A stretch of DNA of 64,000 nt from Ancrocorticia populi (GTDB lineage: Bacteria; Actinomycetota; Actinomycetes; Actinomycetales; Actinomycetaceae): the NCBI RefSeq assembly GCF_003123745.1, contig NZ_QETB01000004.1:418959-482958 (forward strand), given 5' to 3'. The translations under genes were made by a program, and so were the position numbers. Shown here one piece after another: positions 1 through 9,494 of the stretch. The notes below the pieces were generated by a model. That model saw only the letters and a list, made by a program, of their open reading frames with translations, was not told the origin of the DNA and did not search any database. Numbering within the stretch: position 1 is the stretch's first letter; every line of letters begins with the position of its first letter.

Positions 1-1
1 T

Positions 2-469
2 CGTCAGGCGCTGTATGCATCGAAGATGGTGGCCTACTCTCAGGGCTTCGAGCTAATTCGTGCCGCGTCGAATGAGTATGACTGGGATATCGATTTGGGC
101 GCAATGGCTCGTATTTGGCGTGGCGGCTGCATCATCCGCGCCGTGTTCCTTAACCGGATCACAGAAGCCTACGAGCGCCATCCCGAGCTACCGCTCCTCC
201 TCTCCGATGAGTATTTCAAAGCGGAGATTTCCCAGGCAGTCAACGATTGGCGGCTCATCGTGTCCTACGCCGCGCTCAGCGGGATCCCGATCCCCGCGTT
301 TGCCTCCTCCCTCGCCTACTACGATGGAGTGCGCGCCGAAAAGCTCCCCGCGAACCTCATTCAGGGTCAGCGAGACTTCTTCGGTGCTCACACCTACCAT
401 CGCACTGATAGGGAAGGCACCTTCCACACCCTGTGGAGTGCCGATCGCAGCGAGGAGCAGCAGGACTAG
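2..469 (+). CDS. gnd: 6-phosphogluconate dehydrogenase, C-terminal part (cut by window start)
   Basis: The last 155 residues of a decarboxylating 6-phosphogluconate dehydrogenase (oxidative pentose phosphate pathway; makes ribulose 5-phosphate, CO2 and NADPH in the cytoplasm). The reading frame is open from base 2. Recognisable C-terminal family landmarks are RQALYASK, the WRGGCIIR segment, PAFASSLAYYDG, LPANLIQGQRDFFGAHTY and the TLW tail. The start and NADP-binding Rossmann domain lie outside the window. The next gene on the same strand begins 24 bases after the stop. Identification is firm because this C-terminal half is highly conserved. Confidence 0.95.
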   Translation, partial: RQALYASKMVAYSQGFELIRAASNEYDWDIDLGAMARIWRGGCIIRAVFLNRITEAYERHPELPLLLSDEYFKAEISQAVNDWRLIVSYAALSGIPIPAFASSLAYYDGVRAEKLPANLIQGQRDFFGAHTYHRTDREGTFHTLWSADRSEEQQD

Positions 470-493
470 CAAAGTCCAAGATAAGGGGGAGCC

Positions 494-1639
494 GTGGCTC
501 TGGCGGACTACGCGCGCTCGTTCGAGAACGGGATTAACCGGCGCGGGATAGTGCGCAGGCGCGCTCAGGGCTGGCTCCCACGTATCTTTCCATTCACCGG
601 CTACGGTTCGGTCACGGAACTGCGCGTGATCGGCCGGGCGGTGATGTCCTCTCCGGATGAGGACGATCCGTTCACGTTCCCATTTCTGCCCAGGAGCACG
701 CACGGGCTTTTGAGCGAGCGCCCCGTCTCCCACTTTCTCGATACGCGCAGCCCCACCATCGATGCGGTGGACGATATGGTGGAGATCGCCTCCGAACGTG
801 CCCGCGAAGCTGGGCGCGGCTGGCGGCAGTTCTTCACCACGCAGGTAGGTTACCTTCCCGTCACGATCGAGATCGCGGGCCAAACCATCCACGCCAAAAC
901 GGATCGAAGCGGCTACATTGATGTACTGGTCCTGGATCACGGGCTTGCCCCAGGCTGGCATCAGGCCACGATCACTCCGCGAGCAGGTGAGCCCGTCACT
1001 GCGCCGATTCTCATCATTGAGCCAGAGGCCACTCTGGGCCTCATCTCGGACGTTGACGATACCGTAGTGGTCACGTGGCTGCCCCGAACTGTGTTGGCCG
1101 CGTGGAACTCCTTCGTGCTTCGTACCAATACCCGCCAACCTGTCCCGGGGATGGCAGAGTTTTATGATCGGTTGCTCGCCGGCCACCCAAATGCGCCAGT
1201 GTTCTACCTGTCCACAGGTGCCTGGAACACACTGCCTGCTATGCAAGAGTTCATCAAAGATAACCGCCTGCCCACCGGTCCGATGCTCATGACCGATTGG
1301 GGGCCTACCCCCACAGGTCTATTCCGGTCCGGGCAAGAGCACAAGAAGACACAGCTTCGGAACCTCATCATCATGTTTCCGAAGATCCGTTGGGTTTTGG
1401 TGGGAGATGACGGCCAGCACGATCCCTATATCTACGGGGAATTGGCTCGTGAACATCCCCGCCGGGTTGCTGGCATTGCCTTCCGCGAGCTCGGCCTTGT
1501 AGAGAAGGTGCTTTCTCAGGGTGCGCTCATCGGCGCGGAATTACGAGACGCCCCGGATCCCGGTTTGTCTATCCCCATCATCAGCGCGAAGGATGGCTTC
1601 GGGCTTCTTGACCGCATGAAGGAGCTGCGGCTCCCTTAG
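494..1639 (+). CDS. App1-family phosphatidate phosphatase-like protein
   Basis: 381 residues, GTG start preceded by an AAGGGGGAG ribosome site. The C-terminal half carries the App1 (DUF2183) catalytic core: the HAD-like DVDDT motif (LISDVDDTVVV), YLSTGAWN, the K in EHKKTQL and GDDGQHDPYIYGE. In yeast App1 this fold is a Mg-dependent phosphatidate phosphatase; bacterial substrates are not established, so the lipid substrate is an inference. No signal peptide or membrane segment is seen. The stop codon overlaps the convergent TRIC-family gene by four bases. Confidence 0.85.
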   Translation: MALADYARSFENGINRRGIVRRRAQGWLPRIFPFTGYGSVTELRVIGRAVMSSPDEDDPFTFPFLPRSTHGLLSERPVSHFLDTRSPTIDAVDDMVEIASERAREAGRGWRQFFTTQVGYLPVTIEIAGQTIHAKTDRSGYIDVLVLDHGLAPGWHQATITPRAGEPVTAPILIIEPEATLGLISDVDDTVVVTWLPRTVLAAWNSFVLRTNTRQPVPGMAEFYDRLLAGHPNAPVFYLSTGAWNTLPAMQEFIKDNRLPTGPMLMTDWGPTPTGLFRSGQEHKKTQLRNLIIMFPKIRWVLVGDDGQHDPYIYGELAREHPRRVAGIAFRELGLVEKVLSQGALIGAELRDAPDPGLSIPIISAKDGFGLLDRMKELRLP

Positions 1640-2454
1640 TCTTCAGTGCTCCCAGCAGTCCCGGCGCTCCCTGCACTTCCAGCACTCCCGCGCCTGCTCC
1701 AAAGCCCGCGATGGCTCCGCCCCATTCCACGCCCGGCCCCGGGAGGTGATGGCCGCACGCGCAAGAACTTCGGATATGAACGCGAACGTGTGCGATCGTG
1801 GAGCCGATGGAATGATGTGCCGAGCGAATATCCATCGTTCACCGGCAGCCTCCACCGGTAGCGCCGCGCCGCAATTGCAATGGCTCCGCCAACCACGGTG
1901 GCAGCCGCAGTTGCGAAGGTGGGGTACCCAAGGTGCCAAAGGACCACGGCGGGCACGGAGGCGATAATGGAAGCCGTAGCGTAGAGGGTATTCCCGCCAA
2001 AGATGGACGGGATGCGCCCCACGGCCACGTCGCGGATCATTCCACCGCCTACTGCTGTGATCACGCCCATGAGGACCGCGGGCAGAATGCCGAAACCTCC
2101 CGAAAGGGCCTTGACTACTCCGGTTGCGGTCCATGCGCCTAACACGAATGCATCGGCAACGATGAGGAGCCGATTCCACCAGCGGCCAGAGAGCCGGAGG
2201 AAGAATGCGATCAGTGCCCCGGCAAAGGCACCGGGCAAGTAGAACGGGTTCGTCAGCGCAATAGGCGGGCCCATTTGCAGCAAGGTATCGCGGATCATTC
2301 CACCGCCCAGCGCGGACATTACCGCGAGCGCCATGAACCCTACGATGTCTAGCCGCATTTCGCGGGCAACCATCCCTCCCAAGGTACCGGCTACAACAAC
2401 TCCTGCGAGGTCAAATACCTCAAAGACAGTGGGAAAGATGCTCGCGAAATCCAC
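1636..2454 (-). CDS. TRIC (UPF0126) family cation channel-like membrane protein
   Basis: 272 residues, seven hydrophobic segments arranged as the duplicated TRIC/UPF0126 unit: each half has the glycine-rich ALGGGMIRD / AVGGGMIRDVAVGRIP motif. Related prokaryotic proteins form trimeric K+-permeable channels; the role here is inferred. The C-terminus after about residue 205 leaves the family and ends in a low-complexity Ser-Ala-Gly repeat (SAGSAGSAGTAGSTED), encoded by a short-period DNA repeat at about 1645-1700. Lies 2 bases after the YtxH-like gene on the same strand, so the two are probably co-transcribed. Confidence 0.85.
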   Translation of the reverse strand: MDFASIFPTVFEVFDLAGVVVAGTLGGMVAREMRLDIVGFMALAVMSALGGGMIRDTLLQMGPPIALTNPFYLPGAFAGALIAFFLRLSGRWWNRLLIVADAFVLGAWTATGVVKALSGGFGILPAVLMGVITAVGGGMIRDVAVGRIPSIFGGNTLYATASIIASVPAVVLWHLGYPTFATAAATVVGGAIAIAARRYRWRLPVNDGYSLGTSFHRLHDRTRSRSYPKFLRVRPSPPGAGRGMGRSHRGLWSRRGSAGSAGSAGTAGSTED

Positions 2455-2456
2455 GC

Positions 2457-2723
2457 CTAGAATTCTACGGCGGTAACCTTCACAGTCCCATCCGAAGCGG
2501 TGTCATCTTCATCATGGCCGCGAACCACAGATTCGGCACGATCCTTGAGCCCGTGGGCCGCCTCCCCCGCCGCGCTCTTGGCCTTATCCTTCGCGGTTTG
2601 CACCGGCTTGGAGTTCCAGGTTTTCGATGAGACGTGCGTGATCTGTTCGTAGCGTCCGCGCCCGGCGCGGGCACCCAATACGTAGCCGATTGCTCCACCA
2701 ACAATGAGGGACTTCCAACTCAT
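2457..2723 (-). CDS. YtxH-like small membrane-anchored protein
   Basis: 88 residues. The N-terminus (MSWKSLIVGGAIGYVLGARAG) is a short glycine-rich hydrophobic segment like those of YtxH-type stress proteins; the remainder is charged with lysine-rich, amphipathic helix (AKDKAKSAAGEAAHGLKDRAE) and an acidic tail. Start has a GGAGGAGAGAA site just upstream. First gene of a probable two-gene unit with the TRIC-like gene. Function unknown. Confidence 0.75.
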   Translation of the reverse strand: MSWKSLIVGGAIGYVLGARAGRGRYEQITHVSSKTWNSKPVQTAKDKAKSAAGEAAHGLKDRAESVVRGHDEDDTASDGTVKVTAVEF

Positions 2724-2805
2724 GTTCTCTCCTCCTCTAGTTCATGCACTCCTAGCGTATCGGACTGTGCCCACCTCCCGTAGACTATCTGGAGGGGGTA
2801 ACGCC

Positions 2806-3402
2806 ATGTCCGCGACGTCATCTACAAATCCACCACGTGAATTCGGCCTACGGAACCTGATCAGCGATGATCGCCTCAAAGAGGCCACTGGCCGCAGCCG
2901 CAAGCAGTGGTTCAAGGCCCTAGACCGGGCTGGCGCGCAAGAGTGGGATCATCAGCGGATCGCTCGCTGGCTGGGCGGCAAGCACGATGTGGATAGCTGG
3001 TGGGCCCAAGGCGTCACGATTGATTACGAGTACGCTCGGGGCAAGCGCGTTTTTGGGAAGGCTGGGGACGGCACGTTTGAGATTTCCGTGAGTAAGTCCG
3101 TGAAAACTACGCCCTCGGAGATTTGGCCGATGATTGACGACGACGAAGCGCGCCGCTCCTGGCTCGACTGCGAGTTCGATGTTCGTGGGCGTACCCCGGG
3201 AAAGACGCTGCGGATGACTGCCTCGGATGGTTCGCGGATCCTCATTTCATTGTGGCAGGGCGCCGCCGGGCGCGATGGGTTGCCACGAACTCGCGTGACG
3301 GTAACTCACTCACGCCTGCACAGTCAGGAGGAGATTCCCGAAACCCGGGCCTATTGGAAGGCAACGTTAGGCGATCTCGGGGAGCTCGCGGCAAAGCCTT
3401 AA
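2806..3402 (+). CDS. DUF4287-like / START-fold (SRPBCC, AHSA1-type) protein
   Basis: 198 residues starting at the ATG that follows GGAGGGGGTAACGCC; an in-frame ATG about 100 bases upstream has no ribosome site and lies inside the divergent gene. Residues 20-85 form a helical domain (TGRSRKQWFKALDRAG ... VDSWWAQGVTIDYE) of the DUF4287 type, and residues 90-195 look like an AHSA1/START-fold ligand-binding domain (SVSKSVKTTPSEIW near its beginning). This fusion is common in actinobacteria but its ligand is unknown. The TAA stop overlaps the convergent gene's TAA. Confidence 0.8.
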   Translation: MSATSSTNPPREFGLRNLISDDRLKEATGRSRKQWFKALDRAGAQEWDHQRIARWLGGKHDVDSWWAQGVTIDYEYARGKRVFGKAGDGTFEISVSKSVKTTPSEIWPMIDDDEARRSWLDCEFDVRGRTPGKTLRMTASDGSRILISLWQGAAGRDGLPRTRVTVTHSRLHSQEEIPETRAYWKATLGDLGELAAKP

Positions 3403-4418
3403 GCAGCCGATCCCTCCGGATCCAGCCGCACCAAGACGCCGCGGTGATCGGATCCGCCCAGATCAATGAACGCCGCATCCGCTCCCTTGAACTGTGCGGT
3501 GGTCAAAACCCGATCGATGGGCGAGGAGAGAAGCGGGTTGAACTTCGCGGGCCAGGTCCCGACCCCACCGGACCCCGCTTGTGATACGGCATCGGTGCAG
3601 GTTTGGGACAGACCTAGGGCTGCCTCATGGTCCTTGGTGGAGTTGAAATCGCCAGCGATAATGGCGTTGGGTTCGCTAGAGCACAAAGAATATGCTTGCG
3701 AGATCTCATTTTGCCAGGCCTCCATGTGGTCACGCCCCGGGGAGAGCGCGTGGATGGCGATCAGAGCGGGGCCTTCTCCGTTGACCGGGCTTGCCTTGAG
3801 AGCTTGGGGAGAACTGCTTTCGCTGAAGATCTCCTCCTGGGTGTATTGGCCCAGATCCGAGGAAACCAGCATCACGGTTGAGCGGTAATCCGCTTCGTAA
3901 CCCGAGGTTCCAGTATCGAACTGTTGGAAATCAAGGCCTTGGGAGGCCAGTTCCTCAACAATTTCTTGACCGGATTCGGTGGAGGTTTCCGGGAGGGTCA
4001 CAACGCTCACATCGTTATCCACGATTGCTTGCGCAATATCGCTTGACTCTACGGCCCCGCCCATCGTGTTGTACTGCAGGAGAACGATCGAGCCATCCGC
4101 GTTGCCGGGGCTGATAGCCTCATCATCCGTCAGGCCCCGTGAGTACATGGTTCCGGCGTGTAGGCCAGCTACCAGCAGCATGGCAATAGAGAAGGTTAGG
4201 GCTATCCGGCCGCGGCCCGCGATGAGAAACCGCAGCAGCCCAAAGACTAGAAAGAGCACTCCAATGCCAGCGAAGCCCACCACGATCCAACCACGCATGG
4301 CGATCATCTGGGCGAATGGCGTCTGAAGGGCATAGTCCGCTGCTACAAGTTCGGGCTTAACGGTGATCACCGCAAACGCCGTAAGAACAAGGGACAGTGC
4401 GCCCCACACAAACCGCAT
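3399..4418 (-). CDS. Membrane-anchored endonuclease/exonuclease/phosphatase (EEP) family protein
   Basis: 339 residues. Start chosen at MRFVWG because AGGAAGG precedes it; a longer open frame to 4544 lacks a ribosome site and overlaps hrpA. Three hydrophobic N-terminal segments (residues 1-95) precede an EEP domain with LLQYNTMGG, the TLPETSTE motif (metal-binding Glu), IAIHAL, IAGDFNST and the terminal GGSDHRGVLVRL (catalytic Asp-His). This is the architecture of YafD-like secreted or outward-facing metal-dependent hydrolases; substrate unknown. Confidence 0.85.
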   Translation of the reverse strand: MRFVWGALSLVLTAFAVITVKPELVAADYALQTPFAQMIAMRGWIVVGFAGIGVLFLVFGLLRFLIAGRGRIALTFSIAMLLVAGLHAGTMYSRGLTDDEAISPGNADGSIVLLQYNTMGGAVESSDIAQAIVDNDVSVVTLPETSTESGQEIVEELASQGLDFQQFDTGTSGYEADYRSTVMLVSSDLGQYTQEEIFSESSSPQALKASPVNGEGPALIAIHALSPGRDHMEAWQNEISQAYSLCSSEPNAIIAGDFNSTKDHEAALGLSQTCTDAVSQAGSGGVGTWPAKFNPLLSSPIDRVLTTAQFKGADAAFIDLGGSDHRGVLVRLDPEGSAA

Positions 4419-4498
4419 GACGTGAACCTTCCTGTTTGGGTGCTGCGTGTTGCAGCATACTCGAATCTCCTGTGTGCTGTATGGGAGAATAACGCCGT

Positions 4499-7400
4499 AT
4501 GTCCGATCAGCAGAAAAAGCGCAAACCGGCGCGGCGCGTATCACCGCCGCCCATCACTTATCCGGAGCAGTTGCCCGTATCCGCCCGCCGCGAAGAGATC
4601 GCGGCGGCTATTCGCGACCATCAGGTTGTCATTGTTGCCGGTGAAACCGGTTCGGGCAAGACTACCCAGCTCCCCAAGATCTGTATGGAACTGGGGCGCG
4701 GCGTGGAAGGTATGATCGGCCACACTCAACCCCGGCGGATCGCCGCCCGCTCGGTTGCCGAGCGCATTTGCTTCGAGCTGGGGGTCCCCCTTGGCGGAGC
4801 CGTAGGCTATCAGGTTCGCTTCACTGAAGAGGTGGGCCCCGAGACGATGGTCAAGCTGATGACAGACGGCATTCTGCTGGCCGAAATCCAGTCCGATCCA
4901 GAACTCTTGCGCTACGACACTCTCATCATCGACGAGGCGCATGAGCGCTCCCTGAACATCGATTTCATCTTGGGGTATCTGGCCCAGCTCCTGCCACGCC
5001 GTCCAGAGCTCAAGGTAATCGTCACTTCCGCCACCATCGATACCGAACGCTTTGCCGCTCACTTCGGCGAACACAGCGCGGGCGGACGCCCCGGGGTAAG
5101 CGCTCCGATCGTCGAGGTTTCCGGACGCACGTATCCAGTGGAGATCCGGTACGAGCCGTTAGACGGTGATGAAGAGGAAACATCCGCCTCCGCTAAGCCC
5201 CGCACGCCCGGCCGGTCCGGTGCGATCGATCAGGTGACAGGCATCGTGGGTGCGTGTCAGGAGCTCATGGGCGAAGGACCAGGCGATATTCTCGTGTTCC
5301 TTTCCGGTGAGGGAGAGATCCGAGATACCCAACAGGCTCTGGCCGATGAACTGGGCCGCCGATACCTGGAGCCAGGGGGCCGATCTAGCGTGCCGCAGGC
5401 GGTTGAGGTTCTTCCGCTCTTCTCCCGGCTCTCAGGGGCTGAACAGCATCGCATCTTCGAATCCCATTCTCATCGCCGCATCATCTTGGCCACCAACATC
5501 GCGGAAACCTCGCTGACCGTCCCGGGTATCCGGTACGTGGTGGATCCGGGAACGGCGAGAATCTCGCGCTACTCCAACAAGACGAAAGTTCAGCGCCTAC
5601 CAATCGAAGCCGTCTCGCAGGCAAGCGCGAACCAGCGTGCTGGCCGAAGCGGCCGCGTTGCTGATGGAATCTGCGTCCGGCTATATTCCGAAACCGACTT
5701 CGAGCATCGTGATGAGTTCACTCAGCCAGAAATACAACGCACGTCTCTGGCCTCGGTCATCCTCCAGATGATCTCACTCGGGCTTGGCGATATCGCCAAG
5801 TTCCCGTTCATTGATCCGCCCGAGGGGCGCGCGGTGCGAGCGGGAATGCAGCTGCTCGAGGAGATCGGGGCGCTCGATACCCGCCATGGGCTTCGCCTTA
5901 CAAGAAATGGCCGTCAGCTGGCGCGCCTACCGCTGGATCCCCGGCTGGGCCGCATGCTCATCGAGGGCCAGAAGAACGGCTGCGCCTCAGAGGTTCTGGT
6001 GTTGGTTGCGGCGCTCTCAGTGCAGGACGTGCGCGAACGGCCCACCGAAAAACGCGCCCAAGCCGATCAACTCCACGCCCGCTTCACCGCGAGCTCCTCC
6101 GATTTTCTGGCCTACCTGACTCTCTGGCGCTATCTCCACACTCAGCAGCGCGAACTCTCCGGATCACAGTTCCGCAGGATGTGCCGGGCCGAATTTCTCA
6201 ATTACCTCCGCTACCGCGAATGGGGCGATGTGGTGAGCCAACTCCAGCAGATGGCCCGTCCGCTCGGCTTGGATATTCATCGCCTCGAGCTGCCATCGCA
6301 TTCTCAGATTCTTGAGGAAGGTGCGGGACAGGCCGATTCGGCCGCGGTTGCCACGGCTTGCCGCGAACTCGGGCGGGGTTCAGATACGCCCGAGGCCGGG
6401 GCGATCCACCGCTCCATGCTGGTTGGCCTTCTATCCAATCTGGGCAACTGGAGTGAACGCACCCGTGATTACGCCGGAGCGCGGGGCACTCACTTCGTCA
6501 TCTGGCCCGGTTCGGGCCTTCACCGGCGTACCCCCGATTGGGTCATGGCTGCCGAGCTGGTGGAGACGTCTCGCCTGTTTGCTCGTACCGTAGCCGCGGT
6601 AGAACCCCATTGGATCGAACCTCTTGCCAAGCATTTGACCCGTAAGAGCTACTCCGAACCGTACTGGAGTTCCCGTAAGGGCGCCGCCATGTGCAAGGAA
6701 AAGGTCACGCTGTATGGCATGACGCTTGTTGCGGACCGCAATATCCTTCTCTCCTCGGTGGGCACGGAATCCGCCAAAGAGCTAGCCCACGAGATGTTTA
6801 TTCGTTCCGCTCTTGTTGAAGGCGATTGGCGGTCTCATCATAAGTTCCTTCGCCGGAACAAGGAGGCGTTGGAGGACGCTCAGCACACGGAAGAAAAGCT
6901 CCGCCAGCGCGGTATGGTTGCTGACGATCAGGCGATCTTCGATTTCTATTCCGAGCGTATCCCGAAGACGGTAGTCTCTGCCCGCCATTTCGATTCATGG
7001 TGGAAGAAGCAGCAAGATAAGACGATTCTTGATCTTACGCCCGAATTGCTCCTTGGTGAGGCTGGCGCTTCCTCATCTGACTACCCGAGCGAATGGGTGC
7101 AGGGCGATTTCACCTTCGCCTTGGAATACACATTCAATCCGGGAAACTATGGCGACGGCGTCACCGTGACGATCCCGGTGACACTCCTGCCACAAACTGA
7201 AGATATCGGCTTTGACTGGCTCGTTCCCGGCATGAGGGAGGACCTCGTAACGGGAACGATCCGTGCTCTGCCCAAGCAAGTACGCCGCAAGCTCGTTCCC
7301 GCCCCAGACGTAGCTCAGGCCATCCTTCCTCTTCTGGACGCAGAAAAGACGTTCCATCAGGCATTCACGGACGCGGTGTTCCAACTGCGAGATTTTTGGA

Positions 7401-8518
7401 TCACCGAGGAGGATTGGGAGAATACCGAGCTTCCGCCCTACCTGCAGATGCACTTCCGCATCCGCAGTGAGCGTGGAGCAGTTCTGAGTGAAGGCACGGA
7501 CCTCGCCGCGATCCGGCATGATCTAGCGCCGCGCGCAAAGTCCGCGGTGGAGGGCGTGGTCAAGGGTGCAGTGGCGCAGGCGCTCGATGAGGCACGGCAG
7601 GGGCTCACAAGCCCGGCACAATCTGACGATTCACAGCCTGTCACCAGCTGGCCAACCAACCTTCCAACTTCGGTGGAGAGCCCCGGGATTCACGGGATGG
7701 TCGTGCGCGGTTACCCCGCTCTGGTCCGCCGCAACGGGAGCGTGTATCTTGACGTCCTATCCGAACCGGCTGAACAGGTGCGCGATCACCGCCTCGGAGT
7801 GATCCAACTTCTCAAGCAGACCATTGCCCTACCTGAGGCACGGATTACCTCGCGCTGGAACTCGCAGCAAGCACTGGGTTTGGCCGGTTCGCCGTATCCC
7901 TCCACCTCGGCGCTAGTTGACGATCTCCAGCTCACAACCGCCCGCAACCTTGCTGATCGCTGGGCCGAGGAAAACCATGTGAAGGTCGGAGAACTGCGCG
8001 ATCAGGCACTCTGGGAAAACCTCTGCGCCTGGACGCGCGATCGCTTCGAAGATGCGGTGTATGAGTTGGCGGTATTGACCGCTCGGATCTGCATTGCGTG
8101 GGGCACCCTAGAGCAGCAGCTCAAGGCAAATACATCGATCACACTGATTGCCACCGTGTCCGACCTGCGCAAACAGATGGATGAGCTTATGCCGCCAGGT
8201 TTCCTCTTTGCCACGCCCGAAGCCCAGCTTCCCCATCTAATCCGCTACATCAACGCGGGCGCCATCCGCCTTCAGAAGGCAGCAACTAACCCGGCGGCCG
8301 ACGATTCGCTCGCCTGGCAGATTCAGAGTGTGGCCGCCCAGATCGAATCAAAGCGTGCGGACGTTTCTGCTCAGGCCTATGATCCCACCGCCCACCGGAC
8401 ACTTGATGATGCCCGGTGGATGCTCGAAGAGTTCCGCGTGTCCCTCTTCGCCCAGCAACTGGGCACCCAAGGAAAGGTGAGCGCGAAGCGGATCGCGAAA
8501 CTGCTTACTTCACTGTGA
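4499..8518 (+). CDS. hrpA: ATP-dependent DEAH-box RNA helicase HrpA
   Basis: 1339 residues, the usual HrpA size. Motif I GETGSGKT (about 48-55), motif II DEAH (145-148), motif III SAT (177-179), the ATNIAETSLT segment and motif VI QRAGRSGR are all intact, followed by the HA2/OB-fold region and the long HrpA-specific C-terminal extension. In E. coli HrpA acts on mRNA processing and ribosome rescue. The start ATG is only a few bases after AGAATAACGCCGT with no clear Shine-Dalgarno, and is divergent from the EEP gene. The 3' end overlaps the convergent DUF4352 gene by 14 bases. Confidence 0.97.
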   Translation: MSDQQKKRKPARRVSPPPITYPEQLPVSARREEIAAAIRDHQVVIVAGETGSGKTTQLPKICMELGRGVEGMIGHTQPRRIAARSVAERICFELGVPLGGAVGYQVRFTEEVGPETMVKLMTDGILLAEIQSDPELLRYDTLIIDEAHERSLNIDFILGYLAQLLPRRPELKVIVTSATIDTERFAAHFGEHSAGGRPGVSAPIVEVSGRTYPVEIRYEPLDGDEEETSASAKPRTPGRSGAIDQVTGIVGACQELMGEGPGDILVFLSGEGEIRDTQQALADELGRRYLEPGGRSSVPQAVEVLPLFSRLSGAEQHRIFESHSHRRIILATNIAETSLTVPGIRYVVDPGTARISRYSNKTKVQRLPIEAVSQASANQRAGRSGRVADGICVRLYSETDFEHRDEFTQPEIQRTSLASVILQMISLGLGDIAKFPFIDPPEGRAVRAGMQLLEEIGALDTRHGLRLTRNGRQLARLPLDPRLGRMLIEGQKNGCASEVLVLVAALSVQDVRERPTEKRAQADQLHARFTASSSDFLAYLTLWRYLHTQQRELSGSQFRRMCRAEFLNYLRYREWGDVVSQLQQMARPLGLDIHRLELPSHSQILEEGAGQADSAAVATACRELGRGSDTPEAGAIHRSMLVGLLSNLGNWSERTRDYAGARGTHFVIWPGSGLHRRTPDWVMAAELVETSRLFARTVAAVEPHWIEPLAKHLTRKSYSEPYWSSRKGAAMCKEKVTLYGMTLVADRNILLSSVGTESAKELAHEMFIRSALVEGDWRSHHKFLRRNKEALEDAQHTEEKLRQRGMVADDQAIFDFYSERIPKTVVSARHFDSWWKKQQDKTILDLTPELLLGEAGASSSDYPSEWVQGDFTFALEYTFNPGNYGDGVTVTIPVTLLPQTEDIGFDWLVPGMREDLVTGTIRALPKQVRRKLVPAPDVAQAILPLLDAEKTFHQAFTDAVFQLRDFWITEEDWENTELPPYLQMHFRIRSERGAVLSEGTDLAAIRHDLAPRAKSAVEGVVKGAVAQALDEARQGLTSPAQSDDSQPVTSWPTNLPTSVESPGIHGMVVRGYPALVRRNGSVYLDVLSEPAEQVRDHRLGVIQLLKQTIALPEARITSRWNSQQALGLAGSPYPSTSALVDDLQLTTARNLADRWAEENHVKVGELRDQALWENLCAWTRDRFEDAVYELAVLTARICIAWGTLEQQLKANTSITLIATVSDLRKQMDELMPPGFLFATPEAQLPHLIRYINAGAIRLQKAATNPAADDSLAWQIQSVAAQIESKRADVSAQAYDPTAHRTLDDARWMLEEFRVSLFAQQLGTQGKVSAKRIAKLLTSL

Positions 8519-9389
8519 TGTCAGTATCCACGTTCTCTGGGACCGTGTAATCGAAGAAGCGAACATCCGCGGACTCCATGTCCGAGGGAATGTCCATGTA
8601 GAACCAACTCTCCTCGCTATCCCCGGGCTGGATGTCTTCAAGGCCTCGCACGGACTCATCGCCGTAGAAAGAGAATTCTTCCCAAATCTCTTGATCGTTA
8701 TCGGTGTTCAGAGTGATTCCAACTTCGGAAGAGGGTGAGGCCGCAGTATCACCCATATTGGTGAGCTTGACCTTCGCAGCCGCCCACTGGCGCCCATCTT
8801 CCAGTTCGATCTGGTCAGCATCGCCCGTCTTGGCTACCTGATCGGCGCCGTCCTTCTGGAACTCAATGAACTCAACCTTCCACTGGCCAACGTTCACGGA
8901 GCCATCAGCGTTCTGGCCATTCGTGTTCGAGGTTGTGCCAGGTGTGGTGGCATCAGGAGTTGGGGACGGCGCTTCCGTGGTGGGCGCCGCCGTGGTTGGC
9001 TGCGGAGCAATCGTGACTGACGGTGTGGGTGTAGGTTCAGCATCATCGCTTCCTCCCACCACGCCCGTGGCAAAAAGAACGCCAATGACGATGGCAATAA
9101 CGGCAACTAGCCCAATAATCACGGGAACCCAAGGGAATCTCTTTTGTGGGCCACCCATTGGTCCCGAGCCTCCGGGCCCGTATGGACCGCCAGAACCGTA
9201 CTGGGGCTGGCCATATTGGCCTTGACCGTATTGTCCCTGATTGTAGGGAGCTCCATTGGGATTCGGATACTGCTGCTGTTGCTGGCCATACCCGTTCCAC
9301 GCAGAGGAATCGCCCGTCTGAGAGGAGAAAGGACCGTTGGCGCCGGATCCTCCTTGATTAGGCCAAGCCGAGCCGTTGTTCTCACTCAT
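8505..9389 (-). CDS. DUF4352-type extracellular domain protein with disordered cytoplasmic tail
   Basis: 294 residues. Residues 1-80 are Gln/Gly/Pro/Asn-rich and repetitive (GQYGQGQYGQPQYG), then one transmembrane helix (WVPVIIGLVAVIAIVIGVLF), a Pro-Thr-rich linker, and a roughly 130-residue extracellular domain that resembles DUF4352 immunoglobulin-like folds (VKLTNMGDTAAS; acidic composition). Probably an exported, membrane-tethered protein; ligand unknown. The start follows GAAGGGGCTTT. Confidence 0.75.
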   Translation of the reverse strand: MSENNGSAWPNQGGSGANGPFSSQTGDSSAWNGYGQQQQQYPNPNGAPYNQGQYGQGQYGQPQYGSGGPYGPGGSGPMGGPQKRFPWVPVIIGLVAVIAIVIGVLFATGVVGGSDDAEPTPTPSVTIAPQPTTAAPTTEAPSPTPDATTPGTTSNTNGQNADGSVNVGQWKVEFIEFQKDGADQVAKTGDADQIELEDGRQWAAAKVKLTNMGDTAASPSSEVGITLNTDNDQEIWEEFSFYGDESVRGLEDIQPGDSEESWFYMDIPSDMESADVRFFDYTVPENVDTDITVK

Positions 9390-9494
9390 AAAGCCCCTTC
9401 ACTTCGTCTACGTTATCTACGTTCTGCGACGTAGGTCCCGATACGGCATATTGTTGCCCTTATCATACGGATTTTCGCGCCTAGGTACAGCTAA

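Noticed and set aside
188..1246. Long minus-strand open frame across gnd and App1
   Set aside because: It is antisense to two well-conserved proteins and has no family features.
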